Below, piece after piece: positions 1 through 6,237 of a DNA stretch of 10,515 nucleotides. The first letter of the stretch is position 1. Every line of letters starts with the position of its first letter. Both the position numbers and the translations under genes were made by a program. The DNA is from an uncultured Eubacteriales bacterium (GTDB lineage: Bacteria > Bacillota_A > Clostridia > Christensenellales > Aristaeellaceae). The DNA lies in contig CADBLV010000102.1 in the NCBI GenBank assembly GCA_902795555.1, forward strand, positions 1 through 10,515, given 5' to 3'. The notes under the pieces were generated by a model, which saw only the letters and a program-made list of their open reading frames with translations, ran no database searches and was not told the origin of the DNA.

Positions 1-199
1 CCGTCCTGTCCGGAGCAGATGAAGCCACGGCTTCCGGAGACATCGTGCTCTCCGACGCAGACGAAGCCACGGCTTCCGGAGAAACTGTACTCTCCGGTGC
101 GGGAGCCTGTCCCTTTCTCCCCAGTGTCCAGAAAAGGACAGCCGCCAGCACAAGCACTGCCGCAGTGATTCCAAGTGCGAGACGGGTCTTCCTGTTCAT
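1..199 (-). CDS. Membrane-anchored protein with Ser/Ala/Pro tandem repeat, 5' end only
   Basis: The reading frame starts with ATG at 199 and stays open to the window edge (66 codons), so only the N-terminus is visible. A G-rich ribosome binding site (five Gs) lies about 6 bases upstream. The protein begins MNRKTR and then has one hydrophobic segment at about residues 8-27, ending in WTLGRK. This could be an uncleaved anchor or a signal peptide; there is no lipobox cysteine. After it comes a low-complexity linker rich in Ser, Ala, Pro and Glu with two consecutive 14-residue repeats (ESTVSPEAVASSAS, ESTMSPEAVASSAP). This looks like an extracytoplasmic spacer in front of a domain beyond the window. 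The gene is downstream of and codirectional with the CDF gene (116 bp gap, no terminator seen). I do not recognise a family, and the function is unknown. Confidence 0.75.
   Translation of the reverse strand, partial: MNRKTRLALGITAAVLVLAAVLFWTLGRKGQAPAPESTVSPEAVASSASESTMSPEAVASSAPDRT
11..94 (-). repeat. Two tandem 42-bp coding repeats (14 aa each)
   Basis: Positions 53-94 and 11-52 encode near-identical 14-residue units in the linker of the partial membrane-anchored protein. The core shared on the plus strand is GAAGCCACGGCTTCCGGAGA, at 21-40 and 63-82. The period is exactly 42 bp, so copy-number change would keep the frame. More copies could lie beyond the left edge, although the sequence after the second unit (Asp-Arg-Thr) already diverges. 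Confidence 0.85.
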
Positions 200-315
200 C
201 CATATACCCCCAATCTCCCATTGACCGGTGATTCATAAAACACTGCTTTCAAACTTTCTCTCCTCTGTGAGCGCCAGTTCACCAAACGATGCCTCTCCCT
301 GCGCGATCCGGGCCA

Positions 316-1452
316 TCAGTCGCTGAAATCCGTGTCCAGGGTGGCAAGGATTTCATACTCCGGATAATGGGAACGAACATCGGCCACAATCGCCCGGTAG
401 CATTCCTTCCGATCCGGCGCCGCGAAATCCAGCACCACGTCGAAATGAATCGCGTGCCGGGCCTCGTCCAGATAAAATCCGTGCATCTGAAGGACATACT
501 CATGGGAAAGCACAATCCGCGTGATGTCCGTACGGATCTCCGCGACCCGGTTGTCCTTCGTGTTGCTGGAATAGATCCCGACGGCGGTAATCAGAACACC
601 GGTGTCCGTATAGATATTCCCTGCCACCTGCCGCTCCAGCAGATCGATTTCCTCCGCCGTCAGCGTATCGGGAACCTCCACATGAATGGAACCCATAAAC
701 CGGTCCGGGCCGTAGTTGTGCAGCACCAGGTCATAGGCGCCCATTACATGCTCCGCCCGCAGCGCGGCATCCCGCACTTTCCGCGGAACCTCCCCCGCCA
801 CTCGCCTTCCGAGAATCTGGCTGACAGTGTCAGACAGAATGTCATACCCGCTTTTCATAATCAGCAGGGAGATGCCCACGCCCAGACAGGCCTCCAGAGA
901 AATTCCCCATGTCAGAAACACCACGGCCGCGGCCAGGGTGGACAGGGAAATCAGCGCATCGTTGAGCGCGTCCCTCCCGCTTCCGGAAAGGGAATCGGAA
1001 TGAACGCGTTTCCCCACAGCGGAAACATAGCGACCCAGCAGGATTTTGACCACAATGGCCGCGCCGATCATGGCCAGGGAAAGCGGCGTATAATTCGGCG
1101 TTTCCGGATGCAGAATACCCCGGATGGACTGAATCAGGGACGTAATGCCTGCGTAGAGAATCAGCAGCGCCACCACCAGGGCCGTCAGATATTCAATCCG
1201 TCCGTGCCCCATGGGATGTTTCCGGTCTGCCGGGCGCCCGGCCAGGCAGGTTCCCACAATGGTGACCACCGAGGAAAGCGCGTCGCTCAGGTTGTTCACC
1301 GCGTCCAGCACGATCGCAATCGATCCGCTGATCAGGCCCACGGCAGCCTTGAGCCCCGAAAGCAGCAGATTTGCGCCGATCCCCAGCATGCTGGTCCGGA
1401 TAATCACCTTCCGGCGGGAATCCGCGGCGGGAATACGCTCTTCGTCAGACAT
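316..1452 (-). CDS. Cation diffusion facilitator (CDF) family metal exporter, Mn-type site, double C-terminal domain
   Basis: This 378-residue protein probably exports divalent metal in exchange for protons across the cytoplasmic membrane. It has about six TM segments in residues 20-205. The CDF transport site is visible: N53-xxx-D57 in TM2 (within DAVNNLSDALSS) and D161-xxx-D165 in TM5 (DALND), plus the family loop HPMGHGRIEY at 79-88. An Asn-Asp/Asp-Asp site is known from manganese-type CDF proteins such as pneumococcal MntE, so Mn(II) is my inferred substrate. Zinc exporters usually have His-Asp. The cytosolic tail (about 210-378) is twice the usual length and looks like two successive ferredoxin-like CTDs. 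I chose ATG at 1452, which has a GAGGGGG site 10 bases upstream, over an in-frame TTG at 1485. The gene lies 85 bp downstream of the VanY-type gene. The family call is secure; the metal is tentative. Confidence 0.93.
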   Translation of the reverse strand: MSDEERIPAADSRRKVIIRTSMLGIGANLLLSGLKAAVGLISGSIAIVLDAVNNLSDALSSVVTIVGTCLAGRPADRKHPMGHGRIEYLTALVVALLILYAGITSLIQSIRGILHPETPNYTPLSLAMIGAAIVVKILLGRYVSAVGKRVHSDSLSGSGRDALNDALISLSTLAAAVVFLTWGISLEACLGVGISLLIMKSGYDILSDTVSQILGRRVAGEVPRKVRDAALRAEHVMGAYDLVLHNYGPDRFMGSIHVEVPDTLTAEEIDLLERQVAGNIYTDTGVLITAVGIYSSNTKDNRVAEIRTDITRIVLSHEYVLQMHGFYLDEARHAIHFDVVLDFAAPDRKECYRAIVADVRSHYPEYEILATLDTDFSD

Positions 1453-1537
1453 CGCTGACGAACCCCCTCTCTGTCCGGATGGCAAAGCGGCTGAAAGTCC
1501 CTCCGCTCTGCCTGTTTCTTCCTCCTGTCGTCAGCTT

Positions 1538-2644
1538 CTACATCGTGTCGTCAACAATAAAGGTCTCGGTTTCCAGCTCGTCCTCATCTCCATCCGCGGA
1601 CAGCTCTTCCTCCGACTCCTCCGTCGGGCCTTCCGTCCCCTGTCCGGAAAGAGCGCCCATCGCCTCCAGATATTCCTCCAGACACCATCCATGGTCCCGA
1701 ATGGCCCGGGCATGATCCACGCCTACATATCGGATATGCCAGGCCTCAGCGATGAAGCCGGTCAGCTTTTCCTTGCCCTCCTGATATCGGATGATGAATC
1801 CGTAATCCCAGCAGTTGGCATGAAGCCATGTGCACTGGGGTGTGCCCAGAAAGGATGATTTTTTCGGCACGTTGATATCAAAGGCCAGCCCGGAATGATG
1901 CTCGCTGCATCCCGGTTCTGCCACGGATTTCAGGGCTGCTTTCCGGGCCCGGGATTTCGTCCAGTCCTTGTTGCGCTCCAGGTAGGTGTTGATCTTCGCG
2001 TTCAGTGTGGTCACCTGCTTCTGGTAGCTTCGATAGCCGGCGCTGATCTGCCAGTTGGTGATGCCGTCCTTCTTCGCCGCCTCCAGCATGGCAATCAGCG
2101 CGTCCACGGCCTCGGCCACCCCCTGGGTCTGGGCATACTTGATTTTGACCAGTTTCGCGTCGCAAACCTCCGAAAGTGTCACCAGATTCGCGGGAACAAA
2201 GGTTTCTGCCACAGGATATTCCTTGTTGATCAGAAGGGGCCATTCTCCGGCCAGGACGTCCACCGGCTGAGGTGCGGGAATGGCCTCAGACGAGTAAAGC
2301 CGGGTGAGGGTTTTCGTTCCGGCAATGCCGTCGGCTTTCAGCCCGTTGGCATCCTGAAAGGTTTTCACAGCGTTTTTCGTGTCGGCCGAAAACACCCCGT
2401 CCGCCTCCAGGGTATAGTATCCCAGCTCCTGCAGCCGTTCCTGCATCCAGCGAACGTCTTCTCCTTTCATGCCGGATTTCAGGAGACGCTGCTTCGTCGT
2501 TTTCGTTGTTTCCGCCCCGGAAGGATTCTGCGCTTCTTCCGCGACCGCGACGGCGCCGCTTCCTTCCCCGGGAAAAACAGCCGGAAGGAGCAGCATGGAC
2601 AAAGCCGCCAGAGCTGCCATCATCCGTAAAAAAATGCGGTCCAT
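1538..2644 (-). CDS. Secreted VanY-type D-Ala-D-Ala carboxypeptidase (peptidase M15B) with peptidoglycan-binding domain
   Basis: This 368-residue protein probably trims the terminal D-Ala of peptidoglycan stem peptides outside the membrane. A Sec signal peptide spans about residues 1-35 (hydrophobic ALAALSMLLLPAVF, likely cleavage after an Ala near 33-35, no lipobox). A PG_binding_1 domain covers about 54-117 (GMKGEDVRWMQERL...DGVFSADT...GLKADGIAGTKT). The M15B catalytic domain covers about 155-330, with SAGYRSY at 201-207, the zinc motif SEHHSGLAFD at 247-256 (SxHxxGxAxD) and EAWH at 300-303 (ExWH). All catalytic signatures are intact, so it is probably active. It has several cysteines (161, 246, 271, 278, 321) and a strongly acidic tail at about 338-366, which is not typical. 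An AAGGGGGA ribosome binding site precedes the ATG, and a TATAAT promoter lies upstream. It is transcribed divergently from the phospholipase operon. Vancomycin resistance is not implied, as no vanHAX genes are present. Confidence 0.93.
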   Translation of the reverse strand: MDRIFLRMMAALAALSMLLLPAVFPGEGSGAVAVAEEAQNPSGAETTKTTKQRLLKSGMKGEDVRWMQERLQELGYYTLEADGVFSADTKNAVKTFQDANGLKADGIAGTKTLTRLYSSEAIPAPQPVDVLAGEWPLLINKEYPVAETFVPANLVTLSEVCDAKLVKIKYAQTQGVAEAVDALIAMLEAAKKDGITNWQISAGYRSYQKQVTTLNAKINTYLERNKDWTKSRARKAALKSVAEPGCSEHHSGLAFDINVPKKSSFLGTPQCTWLHANCWDYGFIIRYQEGKEKLTGFIAEAWHIRYVGVDHARAIRDHGWCLEEYLEAMGALSGQGTEGPTEESEEELSADGDEDELETETFIVDDTM

Positions 2645-2680
2645 TCATCCATCCCCCTTCACCGGAGTATCCGAAAACCA

Positions 2681-2710
2681 ATTATACCACACAGTGCGGG
2701 AAACGGACAA
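2681..2710 (-). promoter_or_regulatory. Sigma-A-type promoter for the VanY-type gene
   Basis: On the minus strand a perfect TATAAT (-10, 2686-2681) lies 18 bases downstream of TTGTCC (-35, 2710-2705; 4 of 6 consensus matches). Transcription would begin near 2674, about 30 bases before the ATG. It may also drive the downstream CDF and membrane-protein genes, since no internal terminator is seen. Confidence 0.6.
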
Positions 2711-2734
2711 GAGATGCGCAAAAGCATCCGTCCG
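2704..2734. promoter_or_regulatory. Imperfect inverted repeat in the divergent intergenic region
   Basis: CGGAC (2704-2708) and GATGC (2713-2717) are mirrored by GCATC (2724-2728) and GTCCG (2730-2734) around a GCAAAA centre. The arms are asymmetric (4 versus 1 unpaired bases). The left arm covers the -35 of the VanY-type promoter, so a repressor site is possible. A second inverted pair, GGAAACG (2699-2705) with CGTTTCC (2752-2758), brackets it. No regulator is encoded in the window. Confidence 0.3.
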
Positions 2735-2753
2735 GGCTGTCCGCCGCGTTGCG

Positions 2754-2782
2754 TTTCCGTGAGATTTGTGGTACTTTATATC
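2754..2782 (+). promoter_or_regulatory. Weak candidate promoter for the phospholipase-VanZ-MBL operon
   Basis: TTTCCG (2754-2759) and TATATC (2777-2782) are separated by 17 bases, just upstream of the first gene of the plus-strand operon. Both boxes are poor, and alternatives in the same AT-rich stretch (for example TACTTT at 2772) are about as good. The operon must start somewhere in 2645-2806, but the exact site is uncertain. Confidence 0.25.
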
Positions 2783-2806
2783 ATATCGTAAACAGGAAGG
2801 ATGGGG

Positions 2807-3814
2807 ATGAAGATGCCGGATGTCGTGATGCATACCGCCTTCGGACAGGATGTGCTCCGTCGTCTCTCACCGGAAACCCGTGAGCGGATTCTTCCCGAGC
2901 CGTATCGTTTCGCGCTGTATGGGCCGGACCCCTGGTTTGCCTACAAGTTCTGGGTGCACCGGGAAGGCCGGGGCCGCCGGATGCACACTACCCGGACAGG
3001 CGCGTTTCTGACAGCCCTGGCAGAGCAGGCAAAAACAGGCAAGGCGCGGCGGGAGATGTTTTCCTATCTGGCCGGATTTCTGTGTCATTATGCCCTGGAC
3101 GCCACCACTCATCCGTACATCATCCGCCGAACCACAACGGAATTTACGCAGGCCCGGGCTCACATGGGTTTTGAGCATGAGCTGGACACCCTGCAGATCG
3201 CCCGTGACGGACACGCCGGAGAACGGCATGCGGTGACAAAATATTACTTCCGGCCGGTACAGCTGCCAAAATCCATGGATGCCGACCTGAACCGCGTTTA
3301 CGAAAAGATCTACGGATGGAAGGATTGCCGGCGCAAACTGAATCGGAGCATGCGCCTGTTCCGCGCGTTCTTCCGGGCGATGGAAAGCCCCGGGGGCGTG
3401 CCTGCCCGCCTGGCCCGTCTGCGCCATGACGACGGAATGAAAAATATGACCTACTCGGAAAACGATTTCCGTGGCAGGGATGTCGAAAACAACGCACACG
3501 CGGAATGGGCCCATTCCCACGATGATCATCTCCTGTCGCTGGAAAGCTTCGGCGAGCTTCGGAAAAAAGCGGAAGACCGGGCAGTGCGGCTGATTGAGGC
3601 CGCCGGCAGGTATATTTTTGACGGAGAAGGCAGTCTTCAGGAGCTGAGCAAGACCATCGGAAACGATTCTTATCTGAGCGGTCTTCCCGTGGATGATCCC
3701 CGGTGCCTGCTGGTTCAAAGCATGCTGCCCCCGGCGGATGCCGCGGAAAGCATGGATGGTTCGATCGCAAAACAGGGCGGAACGTCCGAAAGCGTTCCGC
3801 AGGAGCAAAGATGA
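2807..3814 (+). CDS. Zinc-dependent phospholipase C family protein (Zn_dep_PLPC)
   Basis: This 335-residue protein resembles the N-terminal metal-binding domain of bacterial zinc phospholipases C, which cleave phospholipid head groups. The conserved ligand series is visible: H9 (VVMHTAF), D41 (LYGPDPWF), H60 (RRMHTT), H94 and D98 (LCHYALDATTHPY), then H119 and E123 (AHMGFEHELD). It has no signal peptide and no C2-like toxin domain. It therefore looks like the intracellular or cytoplasm-facing clostridial homologues rather than a secreted alpha-toxin, and its substrate is unknown. Residues after about 190 are helical and charged, without a recognised domain. The start is ambiguous among ATGs at 2801, 2807 and 2813; AGGAAGG at 2794-2800 fits 2807 best (6-base spacing). 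It overlaps the next gene by ATGA, which implies translational coupling. Family assignment is strong; enzymatic activity is inferred. Confidence 0.88.
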   Translation: MKMPDVVMHTAFGQDVLRRLSPETRERILPEPYRFALYGPDPWFAYKFWVHREGRGRRMHTTRTGAFLTALAEQAKTGKARREMFSYLAGFLCHYALDATTHPYIIRRTTTEFTQARAHMGFEHELDTLQIARDGHAGERHAVTKYYFRPVQLPKSMDADLNRVYEKIYGWKDCRRKLNRSMRLFRAFFRAMESPGGVPARLARLRHDDGMKNMTYSENDFRGRDVENNAHAEWAHSHDDHLLSLESFGELRKKAEDRAVRLIEAAGRYIFDGEGSLQELSKTIGNDSYLSGLPVDDPRCLLVQSMLPPADAAESMDGSIAKQGGTSESVPQEQR

Positions 3815-4911
3815 GACTGAACGCGAACAATATCTGGACCGCCGTGACCGTGACGGCGCTGGTAGCCGTCATGGTCGTGCTGCTGCCGTGGGCCGACCGG
3901 CACATCTGCAGGCGCCTTAAGCTGAACCTGCAGGGCGGTCTGAGCGAAAACCCCAGGGCAGATGAGCTGCTGCAGTTGCGCAAAAGCCTGCTGATCGCCG
4001 GTTTTCTCGCGTATATCGGGCTGTTTGCCTATATCGTGTTCTTTTCCCGGGCCGCCACGGAGGACTATCAGGTGCATGTAGCGGTGCTGGAGGATTTATC
4101 CAACTCCGTTCAGACGGACCACGGCTTTTCAGACGTGCTGAGGACCCTGTTCAGCGAGGGCATCGGCGCCGCCCTGTCCCGGGTTCGGATTGTCCGCCTG
4201 GCGGACATCCTGCAGTTCTATATGAACATGATGCTGTTCGTTCCCCTGGGCTATCTGCTGCCCTATGTTTCCTCCTGGTTCCGGGCAAGGGTCACCCGCT
4301 GGCCCGTCCTGGCCTGTTTTCTGTTCAGCGTGGCGGTAGAAAATCTTCAGCTGGTCACCAAACGTGGCTATTACGATCTGGACGACCTGATTTCCAACAC
4401 GCTGGGCGGCTTCATCGGACAGATCCTGTTTATTTCGGTCGCGTTTGTGGTGACCGATCCGAATTGGCGGAAAAGCCTGCGCATTTACCGCGCCTGGAAG
4501 AAAGAATCCCGGGGACATGCCCTTCCGGCGTATGAACGGCGGCTGAATTTACAGCGGATCACCCTGCGGGGCAGCGATCCCCTGGAAATCTACGCTTTTT
4601 TTGTCGAACAGCTTGGATTTCGGGCGCAAAAGCGGCTGCCGCCTGTCGCGGATGGCGAAACCGGGTTTCTGTTTCAGCTGGGGCATCTGCAGATCGAAGT
4701 CCGCTGCCGCGAAGGAGCGGTTATTACGGAAGATCAGTTTCTGACCCTGTCCACAGCCCGGATGGCTGTGATTCGAAAATGGCTGGAAGCGGAGGGCATC
4801 GAGCCGACCGCTTATCAGGCGGATCCCTGCACAGGGCTGCGCATCATGGAATTTACCGGTCCGGACCGGATTCATGTCCGGCTGATGGAGGAAGCGCTTG
4901 GATCGAGATAA
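3811..4911 (+). CDS. VanZ-family membrane protein fused to a VOC (glyoxalase-fold) domain
   Basis: This 366-residue integral membrane protein starts at the ATG of an ATGA overlap with the phospholipase gene, with AGGAG 6 bases upstream. Hydrophobic segments lie at about 9-26, 60-78, 136-152, 164-182 and 197-216. The VanZ signature is clear: LADILQFYMNMMLFVPLGY at 130-148, then E177-xx-Q180 and KRGYYDLDDLISNTLGG at 184-200, with conserved Arg, Asp and Asn. VanZ proteins are linked to low-level teicoplanin resistance and envelope functions, but their biochemistry is not settled. After a basic linker, residues about 247-364 look like a single VOC module: a strand LQRITLRGSD, helix LEIYAFFVEQLGF, a middle EAEGIEP, and a terminal IMEFTGPDRIHVRLMEE. 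The usual first-strand metal-ligand His is Arg here, so a binding role is more likely than glyoxalase activity. The VOC call rests on pattern recognition only. Confidence 0.85.
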   Translation: MRLNANNIWTAVTVTALVAVMVVLLPWADRHICRRLKLNLQGGLSENPRADELLQLRKSLLIAGFLAYIGLFAYIVFFSRAATEDYQVHVAVLEDLSNSVQTDHGFSDVLRTLFSEGIGAALSRVRIVRLADILQFYMNMMLFVPLGYLLPYVSSWFRARVTRWPVLACFLFSVAVENLQLVTKRGYYDLDDLISNTLGGFIGQILFISVAFVVTDPNWRKSLRIYRAWKKESRGHALPAYERRLNLQRITLRGSDPLEIYAFFVEQLGFRAQKRLPPVADGETGFLFQLGHLQIEVRCREGAVITEDQFLTLSTARMAVIRKWLEAEGIEPTAYQADPCTGLRIMEFTGPDRIHVRLMEEALGSR

Positions 4912-4932
4912 GAAAGGAGGAGGAAACCCTTC

Positions 4933-6201
4933 ATGAAACATCGCATGGTTCAGATGATCGCCGTCCTGGCCTTGTGGGTCTTTCTGGCCGCGACGGTCTG
5001 TCCCGGAGCCACCCTGGCCGAAAGCGCAAACGGTGCAGGCACAGAAAACGAAACCAGCACGAAAATGGAAACAGAAATGAACGCTGATGACGCAATCTCG
5101 GAAACCGCCCCGCAGCTGACCTGCCTGAACATCGGGAAAGCGGACTGCATGCTGCTGACCGCAAACGGCCGCAGCTATCTGATCGACACCGGATACGCCC
5201 ACACGTTTCCGGCCCTGGAGACCATGCTGGCCCGCTCCGGGGTAACGCACCTGGACGGGGTGTTTCTGACCCACTGCCACCAGGACCACATGGGAGGGCT
5301 GACACCCCTTTCGGAAAGCGGGATTCCGGTGGACGCGTGGTATGCCTCTCCGCTGACGCTGGAAGAAGATATGTCGCTGCATCCCCTTGCCGTTGCCGCC
5401 GCGAAAGCAGGCCAGACGCCCGTATGGCTCTCCGCCGGGGCTGTGATCGACGCCGGAAACGGTGCGACCTTCACCGTGCTCGGGCCCCTTTCGCTGAACA
5501 CGGAAAATGAGAATAACAATTCGCTGATTCTGTTCTTTTCTTCCCGGGACGGAAGCATCCTGCTGTGCGGCGATATGAAAAAAGAAGAATCGTCGGCGCT
5601 GCTGGACGCCGGCTGCTTTCAGGCCTGTGACCTGTTGAAAGTGGGCTTTCACGGAGACAATCAGGGGCTGAAACGAAAACTGGCGGAAACGCTGCGTCCG
5701 AAAGCGGCCGTCATCCTGACCGATTCCCGGGAGGAACCGGACACCCCTGATCCGAAGGTGCTGCGTCTGCTGGAGGAAATCGGCTGCGAAACATACGTAT
5801 CCCAGGATGCCCATGACGCATGGCGCTTCACGCTGGAAAGCGGCCGGGTGACCGCGGAAGACGTGATCTGGGAAGGCATCCCTGCGCGATTCGACGGTGC
5901 GGAGATGGTCATTGATGTGGCCGACGACACGCTGACCATCCGGAACAGCGGAACGGAAACCCTGTCCCTGCAGGGATGCGTGGTTTACTCCGTCAACGGC
6001 AATGAGACGCTGGATATGGCGAATGTCTCGCTCGCTCCAGGGGAAAGCCGGGTGATCGGATCCCGCAGCACCGAGGGAACAGCGGATGAAATCCGGAACG
6101 AAAAGCGGATCTGGAACCGGAAAAAACGGGATGTCGCCATTTTGTATGATCCCTGGGGCCGGCCTTTGGCCTGCGCGGACAACGGCATTGCGGAAGATTA
6201 G
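4933..6201 (+). CDS. Secreted ComEC-like metallo-beta-lactamase-fold protein with lamin-tail-like C-terminus
   Basis: This 422-residue protein has a Sec signal peptide at about 1-30 (MIAVLALWVFLAATVCPGATLA) and a Glu/Thr/Asn-rich linker to about 60. An MBL-fold domain (about 60-310) follows. It shows LNIGKADCMLL, the metal motif H114-C-H-Q-D-H119 (HxHxDH), and D214 in LLCGDMKKEE. KVGFHGDNQG at 236-245 corresponds to the KxxHHGS motif of ComEC/Rec2-type MBL proteins, with the first His replaced by Phe. Residues about 320-422 resemble a lamin-tail beta-sandwich (TLTIRNSGTETLSLQGCVV, LAPGESRVI, IWNRKKRDVAILYDPWG). The likely role is an extracytoplasmic hydrolase, perhaps of nucleic acid or a phosphoester; this is inferred. 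There are no ComEC membrane segments, so it is not a DNA-uptake channel. An excellent AAAGGAGGAGG ribosome binding site lies 21 bp after the VanZ-VOC stop, so it is the third gene of that operon. Confidence 0.9.
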   Translation: MKHRMVQMIAVLALWVFLAATVCPGATLAESANGAGTENETSTKMETEMNADDAISETAPQLTCLNIGKADCMLLTANGRSYLIDTGYAHTFPALETMLARSGVTHLDGVFLTHCHQDHMGGLTPLSESGIPVDAWYASPLTLEEDMSLHPLAVAAAKAGQTPVWLSAGAVIDAGNGATFTVLGPLSLNTENENNNSLILFFSSRDGSILLCGDMKKEESSALLDAGCFQACDLLKVGFHGDNQGLKRKLAETLRPKAAVILTDSREEPDTPDPKVLRLLEEIGCETYVSQDAHDAWRFTLESGRVTAEDVIWEGIPARFDGAEMVIDVADDTLTIRNSGTETLSLQGCVVYSVNGNETLDMANVSLAPGESRVIGSRSTEGTADEIRNEKRIWNRKKRDVAILYDPWGRPLACADNGIAED

Positions 6202-6237
6202 CAGGAACAGGCAAGGCCCGGAAGAGCACAGGTAATG

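Noticed and set aside
289..1458. Long plus-strand open frame (389 codons) opposite the CDF gene
   Set aside because: It mirrors the CDF gene almost exactly, has no family resemblance, and is rich in His, Gln and Arg, as expected from the antisense of a GC-rich gene. The minus-strand CDF reading carries clear family motifs.
1453..1485. Upstream TTG start extending the CDF protein by 11 residues
   Set aside because: The ATG at 1452 has a strong GAGGGGG site at suitable spacing. The extension is low-complexity, and CDF proteins normally begin shortly before TM1.
1538..4911. Glycopeptide (vancomycin/teicoplanin) resistance cluster based on VanY and VanZ homologues
   Set aside because: No vanR/S, vanH, ligase or vanX homologue is present. 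The VanY- and VanZ-type genes are divergently transcribed with a different neighbour between, so they look like ordinary envelope genes.
4549..5814. Minus-strand open frame (421 codons) spanning the VanZ-VOC/MBL gene junction
   Set aside because: It overlaps two well-supported genes and its translation shows no recognisable domain; a shadow frame.
6150..6175. GGCC-TTT-GGCC hairpin as a terminator for the MBL gene
   Set aside because: It lies inside the coding sequence, has a 3-base loop and is not followed by a U-tract.
4933..6201. ComEC competence channel
   Set aside because: Only the MBL-like domain is present, behind a signal peptide. The multi-TM competence domain is missing.
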